Position numbers and translations under genes: made by a program
In this document: piece by piece, positions 16,090 through 24,767 of the stretch
How the letters are laid out: each line of letters starts with the position of its first letter
Position numbering within the stretch: position 1 is the stretch's first letter
Notes under the pieces: model-generated
Seen by the model: the letters and a program-made list of their open reading frames with translations, nothing else
Told to the model about the DNA's origin: nothing
Databases searched by the model: none
DNA from: Sphingomonas sp. HITSZ_GF
GTDB lineage: Bacteria; Pseudomonadota; Alphaproteobacteria; Sphingomonadales; Sphingomonadaceae
Length of the DNA stretch: 64,000 nucleotides
Reading direction: 5' to 3'
Assembly: GCF_029543155.1 (NCBI RefSeq)
Contig: NZ_JARQXA010000003.1
Coordinates: forward strand, 124,001-188,000

Positions 16090-16566
16090 TTAGCTGGTAA
16101 TGCGCCAGAGCGCGCCCAGCCCGTTGAGGAAATTGGCCACCGCGATCAGCATGAGCAGCGCGAGGCCGATGATCCACATCAGGCGGTTGAGCGGGTCCAG
16201 ATCATTGATTTGCTTCCCTTGCCTCAGAAACGGGACCCGAAAACGGGGACCGGCTTCAGACCGTTTCGGTGGCAATGGAACTCCCGAAAGCACCGTTTCG
16301 GCAAGGTCTGGCGGATCGGCCCCCAAATTTTGGGGGGGCAGCGGCGCAGCATGCGGAGAGAGCGCCTCGTGCGAGGCAAGGACGCGCGCGGCCTCGCGCC
16401 GGCCGGAAGCGCCGAGCGTGCGCACCGCTTCCTTGAGATAGCCGTCGACAGTGAGCGGCGAGAGACCAAGGGCGAGCGCAATTTCCTTGGACGACATGCC
16501 GCGTCCCACAAGGCGCAGGCAGTCGCGCTCCCGCGCGGTCAACTGCTCGATTGTCCCGGTCACCAT
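16090..16566 (-). CDS. LuxR-type HTH protein with C-terminal membrane anchor
   Basis: A 158-residue protein with reversed layout for a regulator. The LuxR-type helix-turn-helix sits at the N-terminus (residues about 8-60: LTARERDCLRLVGRGMSSKEIALALGLSPLTVDGYL). A charged, Pro-rich linker follows, and a single membrane helix lies at about 130-152 (MWIIGLALLMLIAVANFLNGL). No receiver or ligand domain is present. Tethering of the DNA-binding part to the inner membrane suggests either release by proteolysis or action at the membrane. It is the first gene of a four-gene operon. No functional partner is identified. Confidence 0.8.
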   Translation of the reverse strand: MVTGTIEQLTARERDCLRLVGRGMSSKEIALALGLSPLTVDGYLKEAVRTLGASGRREAARVLASHEALSPHAAPLPPQNLGADPPDLAETVLSGVPLPPKRSEAGPRFRVPFLRQGKQINDLDPLNRLMWIIGLALLMLIAVANFLNGLGALWRITS

Positions 16567-16815
16567 TGTCGACCGCTTTTAGCTATAGCCGACGCGAATC
16601 CAACCGAGTTGGTGCAGGTTGCCGCCGCATTTCCCCGCGGTCGGCGATCAGAAAAATCGATCAACAACAAAGGAAAGGGCAGGCGGAAGGGCGATCCCCT
16701 CCCCCGCTGCGTGGTGCGCGATGCCGGACCTGGCCGAGCCCGCATGCCGTCCGCTTCCTTCCCCCCGTTATCGCGCGCATAGTAGCGCATAGAGAAATAA
16801 GGGGGAGAGGCGATT

Positions 16816-18618
16816 ATGCGGAATTTGCGCGCGATTTTGGCACTTGTTCTGATTGCCTTGCCGAGCGTTGCTGATGCGCAGGACGCCACCCCCGCCCCGG
16901 ACTCGGCGATCGTCGTGCAGGGGCTGCGCGACAAGCCGAGCAACTGGCGCCAGGCCGAGACCGATCATGTCGTGGTGATCAGCGACGGCAGCGAGAAGGA
17001 CCTCGCCCGGATCGCCCACAATCTCGAACGGCTGCATTTCCTGCTCTCGGTGCTGCTCAACCGAGTCGACCGGCCCGACCAGACGCTGAAACTGCGCGTC
17101 ACGCTCGTGGGAGACGGCGCCGAGTTCGACGCGATGGACTTGCGGAACCTGCGCTACTCCCCTGGCCCCTACGCCCGAGCCTTCCCCGTGCCGGCCTATT
17201 ACGACCCGCGCGAGGACGGCGCGGTGTTCGCCGCGAGTCGCTTCGATCAGAAGGCGATGCTCGAACCGGGTCAGTCGCTGGCCAACATCCTCCCCGATCT
17301 GGTGCGCGCGACGACGCCTGCCGCGGACCCCGGCGCCGGCGCACCGGGCGAAAATCCCGGCACGGCCGCTGCGCTTTCCGCCAGCTATGCCGGCTCGCTC
17401 GCCCGCTTCGGCCGCGACGACCCGATGGCGCTTTCGGTCAACGAACTGACCGTGCCGCTGTCGGCGGAGGGACGAATCTATGCCGGCTATGCCCGGCACT
17501 TCCTGGTCACCTATTTCCCCCACGCCTATCCGCGCTGGTATGTCGATGGCTTTGGCGAGATCTTCGCAACGCTGGCGATCGAGGGCGATACGAAGATCGA
17601 ATATGGCCGCGCACCCGAAGGCTATCGCAAGATACTCGATAAATATGCGCGCACCCCGATCGCCGATGTCCTCACCGGCCGCACCCTGCGCGACCGCAAG
17701 GCAGGCGAACGCTGGACGCCGTTCCACGCCTGGGCGCTCACCCACATGCTGTTCTTCTCGAACGAGCGAAAGGGCCAGCTCCACGCCTATCTCGCCACGA
17801 TCGCGGCTGGCGGATCGATGGAGCAAGCAGCGGCAGCCTTTGGCGATCTTGCCAGGCTGCAGAGCGAGCTGACTGCCTATGACCGCGGCAAGATGCCCTA
17901 TGAGCAGATGTCCTATCCCGCCGACCGCGCCGGCGAGCCGATCGTGCGGCGGCTGAGCGAAGGCGAGGCAGCGTTCGTCAAGGGCCGGCTGGAGCTGGGT
18001 GCCCGCATCGCAGTGCCGCCGGCCAGCGACGGCGCGAAGCTGGAAAAGCTGCGCCGCGAGGCCATCGCCCGCCGCGACACCTGGCTGAAGGACCTGCGCC
18101 GCGATGCCGCGCGCTATCCGGCAAACCTCGATGCCCAGCTGCTGCTCGCCGAAGCGGAATGCCGCATCGGCAACGGCGATGCCTGCGCGGCGGCGGCATC
18201 CAGGGCACTCGCGATCGCACCGGGCAACAGTGACGCACTCGCCTGGCAGGGCAGTGCCCAGATCGCAGTCGCGCTTGCCGCACCGGCAGGCCAGCGCATT
18301 GCGAAGCTCAAGGCCGCCCGCGCGACGATCGCCCGCGCCAATCGCGCCAATAGCGAAAGCCCGCTGCCGCTGCTCACTTATTATCGCAGCTTCGCCGATG
18401 CGGGTGAGCCGGTGCCGGACGTGGCGATCGAAGGACTGATGAAGGCGCGCGATCTCGTGCCCGCCGCCCCTGCCCCGAAGCTGATGCTGGGCGAGGCGCT
18501 GGCCGGGCGTGGCAGCGCCGAAGCCGCCCGCCAGGCACTGATCCCCGTCGCGAATGGCGCCTATGATTCGCCCGAGGCGGCGGAGGCACGCCTGGTGATC
18601 GCTGCGCTGCCCAGATAG
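16816..18618 (+). CDS. Secreted TPR protein with a degenerate peptidase-MA-like domain
   Basis: A 600-residue exported protein (signal peptide 1-21, ALPSVADAQ). After VVQGLRDKPSNWRQAETDHV comes a domain whose middle reads HFLVTY (His228) followed by PRWYVDGFGEIFAT. This is the place where gluzincin peptidases of the MA-like (DUF1570) group have HExxH and then P-x-W-x-x-EG. The metal-binding motif is lost, so it is probably not a working peptidase. The C-terminal third (about 420-600) looks like TPR helices (DAQLLLAEAECRIGNGDACAAAASRALAIAPGN). A full-length paralogue lies at 44238-45947. The start has a GGGGGAGAGG ribosome binding site. Confidence 0.65.
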   Translation: MRNLRAILALVLIALPSVADAQDATPAPDSAIVVQGLRDKPSNWRQAETDHVVVISDGSEKDLARIAHNLERLHFLLSVLLNRVDRPDQTLKLRVTLVGDGAEFDAMDLRNLRYSPGPYARAFPVPAYYDPREDGAVFAASRFDQKAMLEPGQSLANILPDLVRATTPAADPGAGAPGENPGTAAALSASYAGSLARFGRDDPMALSVNELTVPLSAEGRIYAGYARHFLVTYFPHAYPRWYVDGFGEIFATLAIEGDTKIEYGRAPEGYRKILDKYARTPIADVLTGRTLRDRKAGERWTPFHAWALTHMLFFSNERKGQLHAYLATIAAGGSMEQAAAAFGDLARLQSELTAYDRGKMPYEQMSYPADRAGEPIVRRLSEGEAAFVKGRLELGARIAVPPASDGAKLEKLRREAIARRDTWLKDLRRDAARYPANLDAQLLLAEAECRIGNGDACAAAASRALAIAPGNSDALAWQGSAQIAVALAAPAGQRIAKLKAARATIARANRANSESPLPLLTYYRSFADAGEPVPDVAIEGLMKARDLVPAAPAPKLMLGEALAGRGSAEAARQALIPVANGAYDSPEAAEARLVIAALPR

Positions 18619-18654
18619 GAAGGGCTGCCGGGGGCGCGCCGCCCCGGCGCTCGG

Positions 18655-18683
18655 TTGACTTATCCACAAGAGTCGCTATTGGC
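18655..18683 (+). promoter_or_regulatory. Predicted promoter of rplJ-rplL
   Basis: TTGACT at 18655-18660 and TATTGG at 18677-18682 are spaced by 16 bp. It lies 36 bp after the preceding gene and 220 bp before rplJ, so transcripts would carry the whole leader that follows. Confidence 0.5.
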
Positions 18684-18689
18684 GCGCCT

Positions 18690-18903
18690 TCCTCCTTCGG
18701 GAGGAGACCGTCCGAGACAGCGAGTGCAGGGAATATGCCCTGCTTGATTTCTCGCCTAGACGGGGACAGATTTTTACCGGCGGCTCCGTACGCGGAGCGC
18801 TCGGGTCATGCCCAGGGATAACCGGGCACGACGATCCTTCCCCTCGGACATTTTGTAACCGGGCATTTCCCGCAAGGGAGACGCTCATAACGAGGAGACC
18901 GGC
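18690..18903 (+). promoter_or_regulatory. rplJ leader: L10-type ribosomal protein leader
   Basis: About 215 nt of non-coding sequence precede rplJ and contain several stable hairpins: GCAGGG/GCCCTGC around 18722-18741, GGCTCCG/CGGAGC around 18781-18798, and TGCCC-A-GG/CCGGGCA around 18808-18828, the last having a bulged A. The position and multi-hairpin layout match the L10 leader, where L10-L12 binding blocks translation of rplJL. Exact boundaries and the binding site are not fixed by eye. Confidence 0.6.
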
Positions 18904-19419
18904 ATGGATCGTTCCCAGAAGGCTGACGCCGTTGCCGAGCTGAACCGCACCTTTGGCGAGGTTGGCGTGGTGGTTATCACCCGCAACCTCGGGATGACCG
19001 TCAAGCAGTCGACGGACCTCCGTAACAAGATGCGTGAGGCCGGCGCGAGCTACAAGGTCTCGAAGAACAAGCTTGCCAAGATCGCTGCCGACGGCACCGA
19101 TTACGCGGCGATCGCCGACCTGCTGACGGGTCCGACTGCGCTCGCCACTTCGATCGACCCCGTGGCTGCGGCCAAGGTGGCGGTCGATTTCGCCAAGACG
19201 ACCGACAAGCTCGAGATCGTCGGCGGCGCAATGGGCAAGCAGGTGCTCGACCAGGAAGGCATCAAGGCGCTCGCCTCGCTGCCGTCGCTGGACGAACTGC
19301 GTGGCAAGCTCGTGGGCCTCATCGCCGCTCCGGCGACCAAGCTCGCGACCGTCACTCAGGCACCGGCCGCGCAGCTCGCGCGCGTTTTCGGCGCCTATGC
19401 TGCCAAGGACGCCGCATAA
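18904..19419 (+). CDS. rplJ: 50S ribosomal protein L10
   Basis: A 171-residue L10, the base of the ribosomal stalk that carries L7/L12 dimers. It opens [17 protein letters not shown] and contains the family segment [26 protein letters not shown] and the [20 protein letters not shown] region; the helical C-terminal tail that binds L12 is present ([14 protein letters not shown]). The ATG follows GAGGAGACC. It lies 54 bp before rplL, and the pair forms one unit with its own leader and promoter. Confidence 0.97.
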   Translation: MDRSQKADAVAELNRTFGEVGVVVITRNLGMTVKQSTDLRNKMREAGASYKVSKNKLAKIAADGTDYAAIADLLTGPTALATSIDPVAAAKVAVDFAKTTDKLEIVGGAMGKQVLDQEGIKALASLPSLDELRGKLVGLIAAPATKLATVTQAPAAQLARVFGAYAAKDAA

Positions 19420-19473
19420 GCGGTTCTTGCAAGACTTTTTATCCCGAAACATCTGATTTGATTGGAGTTTATC

Positions 19474-19854
19474 ATGGCTGACCTTAACGCGCTTGTTGAC
19501 CAGCTTTCGGAGCTGACCGTTCTCGAGGCCGCTGAGCTCTCGAAGCTTCTCGAAGAGAAGTGGGGCGTCTCGGCCGCCGCTGCCGTCGCCGTTGCCGCGC
19601 CGGGTGGCGCCGGTGGCGCGGCTGCTCCGGCTGCCGAAGAGAAGACCGAGTTCGACGTGATCCTCACCGGCGACGGTGGCAAGAAGATCAACGTCATCAA
19701 GGAAGTCCGCGCCATCACCGGCCTGGGCCTGACCGAAGCCAAGACCCTGGTCGAGTCGGCTCCGAAGGCCGTCAAGGAAGGCGTCAACAAGGACGAGGCC
19801 GAGAAGATCAAGAAGCAGCTCGAGGAAGCCGGCGCGACCGTCGAGCTCAAGTAA
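19474..19854 (+). CDS. rplL: 50S ribosomal protein L7/L12
   Basis: A 126-residue L7/L12 stalk protein that recruits translational GTPases. The N-terminal dimerisation domain ([32 protein letters not shown]), Ala/Gly-rich hinge (about 35-55) and C-terminal domain with [24 protein letters not shown] are all standard. The start is the ATG at 19474; the longer frame from 19462 adds only four residues that overlap the ribosome binding site TTGGAG. A terminator follows at once, so rpoB is not read through from here as it is in E. coli. Confidence 0.98.
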   Translation: MADLNALVDQLSELTVLEAAELSKLLEEKWGVSAAAAVAVAAPGGAGGAAAPAAEEKTEFDVILTGDGGKKINVIKEVRAITGLGLTEAKTLVESAPKAVKEGVNKDEAEKIKKQLEEAGATVELK

Positions 19855-19882
19855 GCTTCTCAGCTACTCAGCGAAAAGATCA

Positions 19883-19914
19883 GGGCGGCCCGGCAACGGG
19901 TCGCCCTTTTCTTT
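19883..19914 (+). terminator. Terminator after rplL
   Basis: A 10-bp stem (19883-19892 with 19897-19906, one G-U pair) and a GCAA loop are followed by TTTTCTTT. It separates rplJL from the downstream genes. Confidence 0.9.
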
Positions 19915-19915
19915 G

Positions 19916-21079
19916 TCAGGCGGCGACTGCGGCCTTGGCGAAATACCGATGCGCGCCCAGCGGCCCGGTGGGTGCCGGCCGATCGAGCCAGAGCGGGCCG
20001 AGCTTGTCGCCCTGCCCCGCCGTGCCCAGCATGAAGTCCGCACCGAAGCGGCGGACGCTGAGCCCCCCGCGCCAGCGCAGGTCGATCAGCACGATCGGCA
20101 CGAACATCGGCCGGCCGCCGAGCTGCACCACCTGGATGCCCGAATGCGGAATGGCGAGGCGCACCGGCATGCGCGCGCCGGCGCCCGGCGCCAGATCGAA
20201 GGGCGCGCCCCCCGGCTCGCCCGGCGGGCCGCCATGGAAGCCGGCGATCACCGCATCCTGCTGCGCATGCGCGCTCATCGCTGCGAAGGCGACGCGGATA
20301 TTCTCGGCAGACGCGCCGGACGCGTTGCCGACCAGCAGCTCGAACTCGAGCAGCACTTCCTGCTCGCCATAGACCACCCGGCGCGGGTTGAGCACCAGCT
20401 CGAAGGGTTCCCCGGGCTGCGCGACCTGCACCGGAGCAGGCTCCGGCTTCGAAGGCGGCGCGAGGCCGGGCGGTGGCTGCACCCGTAGGGGAGGCGGCGG
20501 TGCGGCGACGGGCTCGGGCGCCACGGCCTCTTCCTCGTCGTCGTCCCGGCGGCGGCGGAGCAGCAGCCAGGCGCCTATGCCGAGCAACGCAGTACCCCCC
20601 GCCCCGGCTGCGACCCAGATCCAGGGTGGCGTGGCGTCTTGCGGCTCGGCGCGCGGTGCTGCCGTCGCCACGGGCTGTGGCGCCGCGCTCGCGAGCGGCG
20701 TTGGCGTGGCGAGCGGTGCGGAGGTGGGGGAAGCCTGTGGTGTCGGCACGACCGCGACCGGCGCAGCCTCGCGCGGGGAGGAAGTCGCGCGGGCTACCGG
20801 CGCCTGGCGCTGCGTCGCCGGCGCGGCGGCGCTGGGCGTCGGACTCGGCGTTGGGGTTGAGGTTGGCACGGGTGCGGGGGTCGGCGTGGCGGCGGGGGCG
20901 ATGCTGAACCGCTCGGGGATCACGCCCTGCAGTTGCTGCGGGGCACGCGGCGTCGGCGTGATGATCGGCGCGGCGCTCGGGCTCGGCGTCGGCGTGTCCT
21001 GGGCATGGACGACCGGCGCGGCGAGCGTCGCCGCGGCAAGGCCGCATAGCCAGCCGGTCCTGAGCCTCCCAGCGTTCAC
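19916..21079 (-). CDS. Proline-rich single-pass membrane protein, paralogue of 30410-31732
   Basis: A 387-residue protein with a clear signal peptide (LRTGWLCGLAAATLAAPVVHAQ), a long Pro/Ala/Thr-rich stretch (to about residue 145), a membrane helix (IWVAAGAGGTALLGIGAWLLL) with RRRR after it, and a C-terminal beta-rich domain starting FELVLNPRRVVYGEQEVLLEFELLVGN. The gene at 30410-31732 has the same order and a related C-terminal domain. The start is taken as the GTG at 21079 with CCAGGAAT upstream; an ATG at 21121 is possible but would add a cysteine-rich piece before the signal peptide. Function unknown. It is divergent from the SGNH acyltransferase. Confidence 0.6.
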   Translation of the reverse strand: MNAGRLRTGWLCGLAAATLAAPVVHAQDTPTPSPSAAPIITPTPRAPQQLQGVIPERFSIAPAATPTPAPVPTSTPTPSPTPSAAAPATQRQAPVARATSSPREAAPVAVVPTPQASPTSAPLATPTPLASAAPQPVATAAPRAEPQDATPPWIWVAAGAGGTALLGIGAWLLLRRRRDDDEEEAVAPEPVAAPPPPLRVQPPPGLAPPSKPEPAPVQVAQPGEPFELVLNPRRVVYGEQEVLLEFELLVGNASGASAENIRVAFAAMSAHAQQDAVIAGFHGGPPGEPGGAPFDLAPGAGARMPVRLAIPHSGIQVVQLGGRPMFVPIVLIDLRWRGGLSVRRFGADFMLGTAGQGDKLGPLWLDRPAPTGPLGAHRYFAKAAVAA

Positions 21080-21203
21080 ACCCGATTCCTGGCCTTCCGA
21101 ACCTGAACAATGGCTGCACACCCCGTCCGTTTCGCCGCATGCCGAGGGCGGATTGTCGGCACCCGCACCGTCGCCTAGAGGCCGGTGGAAGAGGGAGACA
21201 TTG

Positions 21204-23201
21204 GTGGCAGGCGAGCGAACGGGGCAGTCCCCCGGCTACATTCCGGCGATCGACGGGCTGCGGGCGATCGCCGTCCTGTCCGTGATCCTCTTCCACCTCT
21301 GGCCCGGCGCGCTGCCCGGCGGCTTCACCGGGGTGGACATCTTCTTCGTCATCTCGGGCTATGTCGTCACCGGATCGCTGATCGGGCGGGAGTTCGCCAG
21401 CCTGGGGCAGCTCGCCGCCTATTTCTACGCCCGCCGGCTGATGCGGATCATGCCGGCGCTGGTGGCGATGTTGCTCGTAACCCTGCTCGCCGCCCAGCTC
21501 TTCATCCCCGATGCCTGGCTGAGCAACAGCCTGGCCCAGGTCGGCCGTTTCGCCTTTTTCGGGCTGAGCAACGTCGTGCTGGCCACCGATACCGACAGCT
21601 ATTTCGGCCCGCAGGCGGCGTACAACCCCTTCACCCACACATGGTCGCTGGGCGTCGAGGAGCAGTTCTACCTCTTCTTCCCCTTCCTCCTCTGGTGGCA
21701 CCACAAACTCCAGGCGGGGGCGAAGGCGGTGCGGCTGGTGGCGATCCTTTCGGCCGGTTCGCTGCTGCTCTGCGCGGTGCTGGGCGTGTTCGCGCAGAAA
21801 TTCGCCTTCTACCTGATCTTCCCGCGCTTCTGGGAGCTGGGCGCCGGCATGCTGCTGTGCCTGACCCGCGAGCGCTGGCAGCCCTGGGCGGCGGGCAAGG
21901 CCTGGCTGGCGCCCGCAGGCCTGGTGCTGATCGCGGCAGGCTTCGTGCTGCCCGAGGGGCCGCTCTTCCCCTTCCCCGGCGCGCTGCTGCCAGTGGCGGG
22001 CACCGCACTGCTGATCGCGTCGATCCTGGGCGGCACCGCGCCGCGCGCACTGGGAAGCCGGCCGATGGTCGCGGTGGGGCTGCTCTCCTATTCGCTCTAT
22101 CTGTGGCACTGGCCGGTGTTCGTGCTGTTCCGCTGGACGGCCGGGCTGCACACGCTGAAGCTCCAGCTCGCCGCATTGGTGATCGCAGTGGCGCTGGCAA
22201 TCTTCTCCTATTTCCTCGTCGAGAAGCCGCTGCGCTTCGGCTTCAAGCGCTGGCCGCGCGGCCGGGTGGTCGCCATGGCCCTGACTGGCGTGCTGGTGGC
22301 AGCACTCGGCGGCCAGGCGCTGATCGCCGCGCACGACCGGATCACGCTCAGCATCACCCGCGATCGCTTCGCCTGGTATGCCGAGCCCGGCCGGGCGCTC
22401 CCCCTCGAGCTGACCGGCTGCACCCCGACCATGGCCGAGGAGCGGCTGGAGCGCGGCAAGGTTACCGTCTGGAGCCCGCGCTGCGCCCGGCCCGGCGGCT
22501 TCACCCTGTTCGTACCAGCGGACTCGCACGGCCTGGCCTATGCCCCGGCCCTGCAGCGGCTGGTGGCGGAGGCCGGCGCCACCGTGCGGCTCTACTTCCG
22601 CGCCGGCTGCCCCTATTTCAAGCTGATCGAAAGCCACGCCTCCCGACCGCGCTGCGCCGGCTGGTATCGGGCCGTCGAGCAGGAAGTCTCCCGCCGCTCC
22701 CGCCCCGGCGACGTCGTGTTCCTGCCCGGGCTGCGTGTCACCCGCCTCGCCAACCAGTTCGACAATGACCGCGACCTGATCGGGCCGCATGACGACGCGG
22801 TGAGCCAGGCGAACTTCACCGAGGCGCAGGGCATCGCTTCGCGACTGGCCGCCGGGGGCGCCCGGCTGGTGCTGGAAGCGCCCAAGCCGGTATTCCCCAG
22901 CCCCACCTTCCGCTGCGCCGACTGGTTCAACCGGACCAACCCGATCTGCCACGGGCTGACCATTCCCCGGGAGCAGATGCTCGGGCGCCGCCGGCACGTG
23001 ATGCGGGCGATGAGCGGCCTCGTCGCCAGCCAGAAGGCGATGATCCTGTGGGACCCGCTGCCGATCCTCTGCCCCGGCCAGGTCTGCGAGGCGGTGCCCG
23101 GCGGCCAGCCGCTGTTCTTCGACGGCGACCATCCGAGCGGGCTCGGCAACGACCGGATCTACGCCGATCTCAAGCGGACGATTCTGGGCGTGCGCCCCTG
23201 A
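21204..23201 (+). CDS. Acyltransferase 3 / SGNH hydrolase fusion (O-antigen acetylase-like)
   Basis: A 665-residue membrane protein of the OafA/YrhL group. The N-terminal acyltransferase-3 domain (about residues 12-340) has about ten helices and the typical GYIPAIDGLRAIAVLSVILFH, FTGVDIFFVISGYVV, FYARRLMRIMPAL and WSLGVEEQFYLFFPFLL motifs. The C-terminal periplasmic SGNH domain has FVPADSHG with the nucleophile serine and DGDHPSGLG near the end with the catalytic Asp/His pair. Such proteins transfer acetyl groups to surface polysaccharide. The start is the GTG at 21204, with GAGGGAG ahead of it. The longer frame reaching back to 20388 overlaps the opposite gene and has shadow composition. Confidence 0.88.
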   Translation: MAGERTGQSPGYIPAIDGLRAIAVLSVILFHLWPGALPGGFTGVDIFFVISGYVVTGSLIGREFASLGQLAAYFYARRLMRIMPALVAMLLVTLLAAQLFIPDAWLSNSLAQVGRFAFFGLSNVVLATDTDSYFGPQAAYNPFTHTWSLGVEEQFYLFFPFLLWWHHKLQAGAKAVRLVAILSAGSLLLCAVLGVFAQKFAFYLIFPRFWELGAGMLLCLTRERWQPWAAGKAWLAPAGLVLIAAGFVLPEGPLFPFPGALLPVAGTALLIASILGGTAPRALGSRPMVAVGLLSYSLYLWHWPVFVLFRWTAGLHTLKLQLAALVIAVALAIFSYFLVEKPLRFGFKRWPRGRVVAMALTGVLVAALGGQALIAAHDRITLSITRDRFAWYAEPGRALPLELTGCTPTMAEERLERGKVTVWSPRCARPGGFTLFVPADSHGLAYAPALQRLVAEAGATVRLYFRAGCPYFKLIESHASRPRCAGWYRAVEQEVSRRSRPGDVVFLPGLRVTRLANQFDNDRDLIGPHDDAVSQANFTEAQGIASRLAAGGARLVLEAPKPVFPSPTFRCADWFNRTNPICHGLTIPREQMLGRRRHVMRAMSGLVASQKAMILWDPLPILCPGQVCEAVPGGQPLFFDGDHPSGLGNDRIYADLKRTILGVRP

Positions 23202-23206
23202 AAATT

Positions 23207-23348
23207 CCTCCCCGGAACGGGGAGGGGGACCACGACGCGCAGCGGCGTGGTGGAGGGGGCCCGCCCTCCATCAACGGCAATCCATCGGGAGAGCGGGCCC
23301 CCTCCACCATCGCTTCGCGATGGTCCCCCTCCCCGTTCCGGGGAGGAG
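23207..23348. repeat. Long imperfect inverted repeat between convergent genes
   Basis: Two arms (23207-23262 and 23292-23348) are reverse complements over 26 bp and then 14 bp, with a differing middle. Each arm also contains its own inner hairpin (CCACG/CGTGG in the left arm; CCATCGC/GCGATGG in the right). It lies between the stops of two convergent genes and can act as a bidirectional terminator. A related but degenerate copy is at 53146-53233. Confidence 0.8.
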
Positions 23349-23354
23349 TTTAGT

Positions 23355-24767
23355 TCACGGCACCGTCACCGTGGTCGTCGGGAGGTTGGCCAGCTCGGGC
23401 TGCGCCTTGAGCTGGGGCACCACCGTCTTGAGATCGCCGACCACCACGAGGGTGAGCTTGGCCAGCGGATAGGATGCTTTGGCAGACGCCATCATCTGCT
23501 CCGGCGTCACTGCCAGCACCGCAGGCACATATTGCTCGGTCCAGTCGCCCGGCAGGCCGAGCAGGTCGCGCGTCGCCAGCGTCGTCGCCACCGCAGCCGA
23601 GGTCGAGTTCTGGATCGCGAACAGTCCGGCCAGATAGGTGCGGATGCCCTTGCTCTCCTCGGCGGGCGCCGCCTCGGTCTGCATCCGGCGGATCTCCTTG
23701 AAGACCTCCTTGAGCGAGTCCCCGGTATGCTCGGTGGTCACGTCTGCCTCGAAGGTCCACAGCGCCTCTTCGGGAGAGAAGTTGATCCCCGAGAAGGGCG
23801 AGTAGGTATAGCCCTTGTCCTCGCGGATATTGGTGGTGATGCGCGAGCTGAAGGCGCCGCCGAGCAGCGCGTTGGTGACGCGCTGGGGAATGTCGGCGGC
23901 GGTGCCGGCGCGATCGGCATCGAAGCTCAGGCGCAGCGTGGTCTGCGGGGCGCCGGGACGATCGATCAGGATGATCTGCGGGCCCGGCTTGTGCGGGCTC
24001 TGCAGCGCGGCCGGGGCCGGGCCGGCGGCCCAGCCGGCGAATGCCTTGTCGATCGCCGCCTTCACCGCCGCCGTATCGAAGCGCCCGGCGATGTAGAGAT
24101 GCGCGCGCTTGGCGCCGAACTGGCCGGCATGGAAGGCCTTCACCTGCTCGACCGTATAGCCCTGGAGCTGCGCCGCGCTGGGGATGATCCGGCCATAGGG
24201 ATGGTTCGCGCCATAGATGGTGCGGCCCAGCGCGACATCGGCCAGCGTGCCGGGCTGCGACAGCGCGACCGAGAGCTGGCGACCGAGATTGGCCTTGACC
24301 CGGGCGAGCTCGCTGGCGGGCAGTGTCGGCCGGATCGCGACGTCGCTGACCAGCTGGATCGCCGCCGGGGCATATTCGGAAAGCACGTTGGTGCCCACCG
24401 TGGTCATCTGCATGCCGGCATTGACGTTGAGCTGGCCGCCCATCCCCGCCGCCGCCGCGGCGAGATCCGAGGCGGTCTTGCCGGCGGCGCCTTCCTTCAT
24501 CAGCGCGCCGGTGACTTCGGAGAGCCAGACGGCATCGCCTTCATTCACCGCGGCGGCGCGGATGCGCAGCGACACCACCGTCTTGGGGGCGACGCCATAG
24601 GGGATGAGCGTGACCACCAGCCCGTTGGGCAAGGTATAGGTCTCGGTCGCCGGCAGCGTGAACGGCTTGGGATCGGCGATCGGCGGCGCGGGCGGGAAAT
24701 TGTCCTGCGCCAGGGCCGGGGTGGTGATGGCGACCAGCGCCGTGAATGCGAGGAGCGCGCGCTTCAT
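23355..24767 (-). CDS. M16-family peptidase-like protein, inactive partner
   Basis: A 470-residue secreted M16 (insulinase/processing-peptidase) family protein with a signal peptide (AITTPALAQ). The HxxEH zinc motif that belongs at about residues 81-86 reads WLSEVT, so it cannot be a catalytic subunit. The C-terminal half still has the family's substrate-clamp pattern NALLGGAFSSRITTNIREDKGYTYS. Bacterial M16 proteins often work as a heterodimer of an active and an inactive subunit, and the active one is directly upstream. The genes overlap as GTGATG, with GGAGG ahead, so translation is coupled. Substrates are unknown. Confidence 0.9.
   Translation of the reverse strand: MKRALLAFTALVAITTPALAQDNFPPAPPIADPKPFTLPATETYTLPNGLVVTLIPYGVAPKTVVSLRIRAAAVNEGDAVWLSEVTGALMKEGAAGKTASDLAAAAAGMGGQLNVNAGMQMTTVGTNVLSEYAPAAIQLVSDVAIRPTLPASELARVKANLGRQLSVALSQPGTLADVALGRTIYGANHPYGRIIPSAAQLQGYTVEQVKAFHAGQFGAKRAHLYIAGRFDTAAVKAAIDKAFAGWAAGPAPAALQSPHKPGPQIILIDRPGAPQTTLRLSFDADRAGTAADIPQRVTNALLGGAFSSRITTNIREDKGYTYSPFSGINFSPEEALWTFEADVTTEHTGDSLKEVFKEIRRMQTEAAPAEESKGIRTYLAGLFAIQNSTSAAVATTLATRDLLGLPGDWTEQYVPAVLAVTPEQMMASAKASYPLAKLTLVVVGDLKTVVPQLKAQPELANLPTTTVTVP

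Noticed and set aside
20388-21203. N-terminal extension of the acyltransferase frame
   Set aside because: It overlaps the opposite, well-supported proline-rich gene, has shadow-like Gly/Ala/Val composition and no ribosome binding site; the real start is at 21204.
19860-23132. A 1090-codon minus-strand frame across the proline-rich and acyltransferase genes
   Set aside because: Its content is low-complexity reverse-strand sequence of two well-supported genes and has no recognisable domain.
23201-23350. CRISPR-like array because of repeated CTCCCC motifs
   Set aside because: The repeats form one inverted pair with a single centre, not regularly spaced direct repeats with unique spacers.
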